Shown here piece by piece: positions 55,925 through 64,000 of a DNA stretch of 64,000 nucleotides (its first letter is position 1; each line of letters opens with the position of its first letter). The notes below the pieces were generated by a model. It was not told the DNA's origin and made no database searches. It saw only the letters and a list, made by a program, of their open reading frames with translations. The position numbers were made by a program, and so were the translations under genes. The DNA is from Hirsutella rhossiliensis (lineage: Eukaryota; Ascomycota; Sordariomycetes; Hypocreales; Ophiocordycipitaceae): NCBI RefSeq assembly GCF_020360975.1, contig NW_025408679.1, positions 992,001 through 1,056,000 on the forward strand, written 5' to 3'.

Positions 55925-58900
55925 GCGTTATCGATATCTATATAATCCTTGAGCCCTTTTTCTTGATTTTTTAGCTTATAAGAACCGGCTAACGTGTTAT
56001 TGCTAGACTAACTAGCCGAACTAAAGTAGGCCTAGCGTAGCCTAGCATTAGTAAGTGCTAGTTTTAAAGAGATATAATAGTACTAAAAGAGGACCTAGTA
56101 GCTAGTATCTACTTTTATAGGTTTAATTAACTAGAAAAAGGTCCGCTAACTATAAAAAATAAGATATTATTTAGGAAAGTAAGCTTAAGAGGCTAGATTT
56201 ATACTTAGTAGACCTAATAGTTATATATAAGGGAGCTTACTTACTTAATATTACTTTCTTAGCTTAAGGATATAATATAAGCTTAACTATTATTATTAAA
56301 AGGTATAAGTAATAAGCGTAGAATCGGGTAATTAATAATATAAGCGGAAAGAGCGGTCGAAGGAGTATAGGGTAGGATTTCGTTCGGAATTTATAATAAG
56401 TATATAAGGGGCTAAATAAAATATTAAAAGAATAGCGTTGCAAAAGATACTTATATACTTTAATAGGTAAGATCGCACCCCTATAGACATTAGCCTATTA
56501 AAGGGATAAGACCCCTAGCACTCCCCTTCTAACTTACTTCTAAGTATACTTAAAGGCTTTATAAAGACCTTAATTATCTAATTAGGTATATTCCTTAATT
56601 ATAGTTAATTTAAATTTTTATTTTTCCCCTTTAAAGTAAAGGCCGCTAGTTACGTAACTCTAGTAGAGACAAAGAGGCATAGAGTAAAGAAATCTCTAAG
56701 ACTTATATTTATAACCTAAGGCCCTTAGAGCTATATATAGGACCGATAATTAGATAATTACGTAGTTAAATACTCTACTAATCCTTAGCTACGTACTATA
56801 CGTGCTTTAGGTATATGCCCTCGTCCCTATTAAAACTAGCCTCTAGGGCGTAAACTCGTTATTCTATTTTATTTATACGGCGACGAGTAGCTTTACGAAG
56901 CCGAGAATACCTAGAGGACGATTATACTATTTAGAAAAAATAAAATCTAAGGATTTAATAATTAAAGTAGCAACTACCTTAATAGCTAGAGTTAAGGACC
57001 TAATAAGGCGATAGACTTACTAGGAAATAAATAATTAGATAATGCCTTCGCTAGTAGTAAAGGAAAAGCAATAAGCTAATACTAAAAAACCCCGAGCTCC
57101 TATTATTAGCCTTATAACCCTTAATACTAGCGACTTAGTTAAGAAACTACGATCTTTATATAATACTTTAAAAGATATAAATAATAATAATAGCGTAATC
57201 TAGACCGTTCTAGAACCCTACTAAGACCTCTTACTTATATATATACTAATAATACTAATATAGGTACTAACGAGGGACACCTTAATAACCTTAACCTTAG
57301 CTCTCCTCTATATAGTAGCTTATAGAGAATGCTTACCTCCCGCTAATAGATAAGAAAGTAAGTAATAAGATAGTTATAATAAGATATCCTTTAACTCCGA
57401 AAACTCTAACTTTAAATTTCGTAACCTTATAATCTATAGGCATACTATATCTAGAAACGCTAGCTATAAAGAGGGATTATATAATCCTACTACTAGCGAT
57501 ATAAAGAAAATTAAGGTAGATATTAATAAGATTACTAATAGACTTAGAGATATACTTACTAGAAGCTAAGATAACCTTATAGGAAGACTCTACTAACTAT
57601 AACTCCTACTTATTAGTAAATTTAACGGTAAAAATATAACTAAATTCCTTAAGAAGTTTAAACGGGAGATATACGTTAACTATATCTACGATAAAGATAA
57701 AATAAACTAGCTTAAAGTCTATATCTCCTCTATATAAGCCCCTACTATTAAAATTCTTATAGACGGACTTACCTAGTATTATAGAGTAGGTAGAGGTATA
57801 TATATAGGTACTATCTATAAGATAATATTAATAAGCTATATAGAGCTCTCCTATACGCGGCTAGCCTATATATATATATATAGGATCCGGCCCTCCGTAT
57901 ATAACTATACGGCTTAGGCTATAGCTTAAGCCTATAACTTATAATAGTTAAAGACTCTTATATAATACTATCCTTTAAGCGCGGCGCGGCGTTGCTTAAT
58001 TAATAGCTTCTATACTATTAAGCCTATACTACTAGCTTTACCCTACCCTTTCCCGTTAATCGTGCTAGCCTTACTAGCCTTATTATCCCTACGCCTATTA
58101 GCTTAGGTAGCTAGAACTAAGCTCTATACTTATCGGCCGGCTAGCTATTTAAATAAGGGCGTAACTTATTATATACGCCCCTAGGTAGCTAGCGGCCGGC
58201 CTAAACCTACGTAAGCCTTAGGTTACCCGTCCTCTTAGCCTAAGCAGCCTCCTCTACCTAGGGGTATATAAGGTAGTATCCCTCCCTTCCTCTTTCCTTT
58301 CCTTCTTCTCTTTTTTTAACTATAGTAGTAATAGTAATAAATAAGTTCTACTTTACCTAAGGTATTAGTTCGTTCTTAGCTATATAGGCTACTTTATTAA
58401 CGTATACTTATAGTAGTAGCTATAGTAGTAATAATAGCCTTAATAATAATAACTTTAACTAATAAGTTCTCCGCCTTATAAAGCGGGAGGCTATAATCTA
58501 TAATACTAACTTCCGCGATAGATATATCTACCTCCCCCTCCCCCGCTTCCTCCTTCTTAGAGTATATAGAGTCGTTCGTCGACGTTATACTAAGCACGGC
58601 CGACGATAGCTCCGCCGCTACCGCTACTCTTACCCGCGCCCCCGCAACCGCGCCTACCGCCGCCGCCTCTACCTCTACTACGCTAGCCGCCTTTATATCG
58701 CCCTTCTAGGTAACGACGCCGTCCCCGCCGCCGGCCGTAACGCCCGGCCCCTCTACCCCCGCCTCCGCCTCTACTACCCCTATAAGTCCGCTACCTAGCG
58801 AGCGTAGTAGCTATTTTCCGCTAACTTCTTAAAGTATAAACGCTAAGTATAAGCTAGAGCCGCCCGCGCGGGCCCCTATATATAGTACGCGTTATAGGAG

Positions 58901-59590
58901 CTCCCCTACGCCGACTAAGTCGGGCGCTGCTATAGCGGTAGTTATTACTAGTATACGCATGCCGGCCGCGCCTATAAGGCGGCGCCTCCTATCCTACTCG
59001 CTACGGCGTCGGCTTAGAAGGCTAGCGCGTATAGGTAGGTATAGGGGGCTACTAAGAAGCGCCTTACCGCCGCCGCCGCCGCCTACCGTAATCTCCGCGC
59101 CCTTAAGCGCTAAGGCCTCGTCCCTAAGTAAGTTCCTCTCTTTTAGCTCTTTTACTTCTACTTTTAACTCTCTTAGTACTAAGGATACTACCTCCGTCGC
59201 CCTATTAGCGGTCCCCTTAGCCGTGCCCGCCGCCGCCCCCGCCGCTACTACTAGCCGGGCCCCTCCTACTCTTAAAGCCCTTAGAGCCGCCGCTGCCGCC
59301 GACTAGCTTATAGGCTTAGAGGGCCGCTTAAGCGCCTTAGAGAGCGCCGCTACCGCTAATAAGGTAGAGGAGGATAATAAGGATAAGGATAAAGATAACG
59401 ATAAGGATAAGGAGTAGGTCTAGGTAGTTTAAGGGCTTTACCTTAAAATAAACGCTATTTTTATCTCTATTTATATTATTACGCTCGCGTTATTATAACT
59501 ACTTATTCTACTTTACTTACTTTATAGTCTTAGCCTAGGCTACTATCGGTAGTCTATTAGTCTATTATTCTTATCTACTATTTTAAATAA
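55925..59590. repeat. RIP-mutated repeat block, elements not fully identified
   Basis: The base pattern changes sharply at about 55920: TpA is very common while CpA and TpG almost vanish on both strands, although CpC, CpT and CpG remain. This is the result of C-to-T change at CpA, as in RIP. A plus-strand gag-like reading is suggested at about 57597-57760 (FNGK..TKFLKKFKRE) but is weak. From 58600 to 59420 there is a GC-richer patch with a plus-strand frame ending in a Lys/Asp repeat tail (about 59360-59412). The plus-strand readings differ in direction from the adjacent minus-strand chromovirus, so more than one element is likely here. Confidence 0.75.
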
Positions 59591-62500
59591 GGCTTTAAAC
59601 TTATCGAGGGCTATAGTTCCTATAAACTTATATATAGGTTCTTATATAGGGTTAAGATACCCGCGCTACTTAACGAGGACCTCTTAGCGTTTCCCCTTAC
59701 CGACCTTTTTCTAGCGCGCGGCCTATATCTCTTTAACCTTAAACTCGTCCTCTCCCTCTACCTTAATTATAAGTAGTTAGGCGTCCGCTACTTTTTATCT
59801 AAGTAGTAGGTTAAAGGAGGCTCTATAAAAGAGGTCTATATTAATCTTATTATAGACCCCTATTAAGAGACTATTAAGCTCTATAACCTATAGGCTAATA
59901 ACCCTTTATACTATAAACTTTACGTATAGCTAGTTAAGCTTCTTCTTTAGCTATACTAACTTATAGTTATAGAGGTCTAGCTATACCTTATCTCTTACTA
60001 TAAACCTATTTACTAGGGCCTTAGTTTTATTAGTATACTACTCTTAATCTTATACCGCGGCGGCTATCGCGGATTAGTAATAATTTATAGTCTCTTATAG
60101 CTTTTATATAAATATAAAGGCGCGACCCTTTAATAACGAATTACTATACTACTCCGCTACTATATTTATAGTAAAGGAAACTAGTAAGGGTAGTTTAAAG
60201 CTATATATTATAAAGAAAGGGGCTATTTTAATAAAGGTATATAGTTTACTATTTAACGTAAGTTAGGCTATAAGGAGCTACCGGTCTTAGTTTACTTAGT
60301 TATAGGCTATAATAGCCTATAGGTAAGCCTACGCCTCTTAGTTAACCTTCTTAGGCCCTTTATTAGTCTATAGATAATATACTATACTAAGTAGCTATAT
60401 AATCTAAAGTAGCTAGTATAAGTACTACTAAAAGTAGCTAGTTTAATTCGATCCCTTATCGCTTATAATAAAAGCTAGCTAGCTATATAAGCGGGCTTAG
60501 TACTATAAGAAGCGTTTTATATAGGACTCTATATTTATAAATAGTATTAGCTTTAATATTATAAACTTACTAAGTTAGTCCTTAATTACCTATATATAGC
60601 GGTTACCGCCCTCTATAAGTAAGAGGTCTATTATAAAGTCTATCTATATATATATATAAAACTAGTTAGGTACTAAAAGCTACTTAAGTAGCCTTTTAAG
60701 CTATGCCCTTTAAATCTTAATATAGCTATAGATATTATAGTTATAAAGGAAGCGGCGAACGTAGTACTATAGGAGGGGCTAATAGAAATCCCTCGCGAGG
60801 CCTACTACTATACCCTACTTACCTAGGTAGCCTATAATACTAAAGTTATAAACGAGCTAGACTAGCTTCCCTTAGAGCTTATTCTATTCGTTTAGCTCTA
60901 GCGGTCTATCCTTCTCCCTAGCTTTTATAGTATATAGCGCGCCCGGTACCTATAGTCTCCCCTACTAATATAGATGCCCTTATAGGTCGATATAATAGTC
61001 GGCTACTTATACCTTTAGCTTTAGCTTTAGATTAAAGTATTAAGCGCCGGACTTAATAGCGCGGTATACGCTCTTATAAGTACGGTCTAGAGACGATATC
61101 CTATCCTATAAGCGCTAAAGGACCTTATCTTAGAATACCCGCGCTATACGCGCCCCTAGGCTAGTCTATCCCTCTTTACCGGGCCGAGGTAAAGGTATAA
61201 GGGAAGGCTTATCTATTAGCGCCGCGCTTTCCTTTACTAAGGAAGCTCCTATATAAGTCTATAGCGCTTTTTATAGGATAAGCTATAGATCCTAGGCCTC
61301 GATATCTACTCCTATTAGCCGGTCCTAATCCCTTTAAGAAAGTATATCTAGGACTATAGAGTCTTACCTTAGCTAGTACTTAATTAAGAAGTTAAAGTAT
61401 AAGAGATACTCCGCTTAGTAAGCTTACCGTTTTAAGAGATACTAGTAGGTTATAAAGTACTTAAGATTCCTATAGTCTATAAGAACCTTAAAGCTCTTAT
61501 AGCTTTAAAGCTCCGCTTACTATTACTTAAGGTAGCTAATAATCGCTAATATCTCTTTATTATAAATAGTATAATTCCGCTTTACTAGGGTTAGCTTATA
61601 AGAGTAGAACGCTACTAGTTACTTCCGCTTATCTACCTCTTAAGAGAGCGTTCCTCTAAGTACCTAGCCGCTATAGTCTACTTTAACTAACGTAGACCGG
61701 TCGAAGTCCTACTAAAGTAGTACCGAGGCTTATAAGAATAGGTCCTTAAGCGTATAGAACGCTCCTTCCTATATAGGCCCTTAATAAAAGGCAGTCTATT
61801 TCCTAGTAATCTTATTTAAGGGACTTATAATATAAGAGAAGCCCTTAATAAATATCCTATAATAGTTCGCGAACCTAAGGAAGCTTTATATACCTATTTA
61901 TATAGTTAGGGCTACTTAGTCTTAGATCGCTTAGATCTTTATAGGATCTACTTATATACCTACGCTTATATAAATAATAAAGCCTAAGTACTTAACCCTC
62001 TTAACCTTAAATTCGTACTTATCTAGGTTAAGGTAAAGCCTATAAAGTTAGAGGCGCTCTAGGACCTTTTATACTTTCTATATATAGTCCTCGTAAGAGC
62101 TACTTATATAGATAAGGATATTATCTATATATATAGAGGCGAACTTATTAAGGAAGTTTTAAAGTACGTTATTAATATAACGCTAAAAGGTAGCGGGCGC
62201 TCTTAAGAGGCTAAAGGGCGTTATAAGCTACTTAAATAAGCTATAGTATATATAGAACGCTATCTTTTACTTATTACCTTCTAAGATCTATACCTTATAG
62301 AACGCTTATTTTATATCTAGCTTTATAAACTACTTTACCTTTAAAAAGTTATAGAGCATATCTAAGATTAAAGGTAAAGGGTAGTAGTCTAGCCTTATAA
62401 TTAAGTTTAAAGCCCTATAGTTATAATAGAACTATATCCTACCCCTTAGTTTATATATAAATAGGACCGGCGCTCTTACTTTAAAGCTACTTACTTAAAT

Positions 62501-64000
62501 AAAACCCTTATCTAAGAGGTCCCTTAGCGTCTTCTTTAATACTAGTAGCTCCGCGTATAATATACTATATAGCGGTCTAAACGGTATAGGTAGTTCCTAC
62601 CCCTTTTTATTAGTATAGAGTATAATCTTATAGTCTACCCCTAGCTTATATAGGTTAAGCTTATCTACTTCCTAGGACTTAAATAGCGGTAGGAGGTCGT
62701 AAAAGCGCTTTAGTATCTACTACTATAGCTTAAAGGGCGACTTTAGCTTTTTTATTTAAAGGGCCTTATTAATATCCGCTAGGCTAACTATATAGACCGC
62801 TATATTAGCCGCTGCCTAGCCTTACCCTTACTCTACCTATTATATAGTTCCTACGAAGATAGAGGTAAGGACTTCTTATACTAAGTATAAAGCTTATATA
62901 CTTAGTCTTATGCTTATAGAACTATCGTTATAGTAGACCTACCGTTATATAGGCCTAAACTATAGCTTTCTTTAATATAAAACTAAGTATAACTCTATAT
63001 ATAATAACTAGGGTTTCCTAAGGATTAAGGGAAACTCTAGTTAAGGGATTATATAGGCTACGATAAGCTTATAGTAACCGTCGACCTTTATAGCTAGCTA
63101 TATAATACCCTTAATTACTATACCTTTTATTACGCTTAAAGCGCCTTTTACTCGCCTTAAGGCGATCTTTTCTACTAGTACTTATATCTCTCGTATAAGC
63201 GCCTTATTAACTATAGTATAGTACTAGTAGCCCTCGTTTATAAAGGCGGTAACGGGTAAGGAGTTATTAATTATAACCTATATTAAAGTAGGCTCCTCTT
63301 TTATATAGGCGGATAATTCCTCCTTCTCCCTTACTAGTACTAGTAATTAAGGCTTTAGAGCCTATCTTTACTCCGGAGCTACTCTTTTTCCTTTAAGCCT
63401 AGGGGGGCAGAGTCCTTTTTATTATCTAAGGCAAAGAGCGGTTTTATCTTTACTACTTAAACCGCTATAGGCCGCTTAGCTAAAAGGAAGGGGCATTTTA
63501 ATATAAAGTATATAAATACTCTATAATATAGGCAGCGGCCGTTAGCTTTCCTCTTTTTAATTTCCTCGCTTATTACTTACTTCGCCCGCTACTTAGAGTA
63601 TAGGGCAGTATAGGGAGTAGTCGACGGCGTCTTCTTACCGCGTTTAGCTTAGTCTATATAGGTAGCCGATATTAAGGTATCCCTATCTATATTAATAGCT
63701 AGTTATTTATCTTATAGAGGGGCGGTAATCCTATTACTACTATATAGCGTATACTTATAGAGCTTCTAAAAATATAGTGTTTATTTATAGCTCTAAGCTA
63801 CCTTTACCCTTAGCCCTCCCTTTAGCCCCCCTTAGAACTTAGAAAAAGAAGAGCCCTTAGGCTATATAGGTAGTAAGGGCATAGTTAAGTAGGACTAGCT
63901 AGAGCTAAAGGACCCTAAGATTAAGAGGGCTATTTTTAGCTCTTTTAATAAGAAAGCCCTTAGCTTAGACTCCCTTAGCTTCCTCCTTATCTAATACGCG
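59590..64000 (-). mobile_element. RIP-degraded Ty3/Gypsy chromovirus, 5' end outside the window
   Basis: Translation of the minus strand through the stops gives the ordered parts of a chromovirus. A gag zinc knuckle C-x2-C-x4-H-x4-C is at about 63491-63534, with its second Cys and the His now Tyr. A protease-like site (Asp now Asn) is at about 63215-63250. Reverse transcriptase is at about 61950-62750 with its YxDD box at about 62115-62132 read as YIDN. Integrase has DFI at 60640, SD at about 60460 and the core Glu now Lys at about 60350, a D-35-E spacing. A C-terminal chromodomain lies at about 59600-59762 with both Trp positions turned into TAG. Every change named is a G-to-A or C-to-T step. 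No LTR could be delimited, and no product can be made. Confidence 0.85.

Noticed and set aside
57597..57760. Firm call of a second retrotransposon gag on the plus strand
   Set aside because: Only a short gag-like stretch is readable and a zinc knuckle downstream (about 58150-58185) does not fit the expected pattern.

Overview
The window is nuclear DNA of a filamentous ascomycete, most likely a sordariomycete of the Hypocreales type. Genes have short introns (about 47-150 nt) with GT-AG or GC-AG ends and CTRAC-like branch sites. The protein set is typical of filamentous fungi: a Zn2Cys6 regulator, a LysM protein, a heme-thiolate peroxidase and a LicD protein. The last 8 kb is a repeat block with the CpA/TpG-depleted pattern of repeat-induced point mutation (RIP). 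I did not find rRNA, a convincing tRNA or CRISPR. All gene models were spliced by hand from reading frames and splice motifs; none is backed by transcripts.

Layout. 1-9 kb: KEX2 (+), SNX4/ATG24 (-), MDM38/LETM1 (-). 10.5-14.5 kb: a monocarboxylate-type MFS transporter (+) converging on a five-exon Zn2Cys6 regulator (-). 15.7-16.6 kb: mitochondrial adenylate kinase ADK2 (+). 17.3-19.4 kb: an ERD2-type receptor (-) and the tiny Golgi protein KISH/KSH1 (+), divergent from a 466-bp shared intergenic region. 20.4-26.4 kb: a secreted LicD-family protein (+), an AME1/CENP-U-like kinetochore protein (+), a NudC protein (-) and TFB3/MAT1 (+). 27.2-33.8 kb: an AP180/CALM clathrin adaptor (-) and mitochondrial aspartyl-tRNA synthetase (+). 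36-40.4 kb is a gene-sparse stretch coding only for predicted secreted products: a 95-aa protein (-), a chloroperoxidase-like peroxidase (-) and a new multi-exon small secreted protein (+). 41-52.4 kb: UTP11 (+), then five minus-strand genes: an unknown two-membrane-segment protein, CMC1, a MARVEL-type membrane protein, a xylitol/sorbitol dehydrogenase and a two-LysM secreted protein.

52.4-64 kb is an accessory edge. A DUF3632-like gene is broken by a 729-bp insertion flanked by 15-bp direct repeats and by a frameshift, and its 5' end runs into the RIP block. Inside the block a minus-strand Ty3/Gypsy chromovirus can still be read in order: gag zinc knuckle, protease, reverse transcriptase, integrase, chromodomain.

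Working together: KEX2, ERD2 and KISH serve the secretory route, and SNX4 and AP180 serve endosomal and endocytic sorting. MDM38, ADK2, CMC1 and the mitochondrial AspRS serve mitochondria. The secreted peroxidase, LysM protein and small proteins look like the outward-facing output. Notable gene-structure features are three GC-AG introns, a 10-nt microexon in the LicD gene and a first coding exon in KISH that holds only the ATG.
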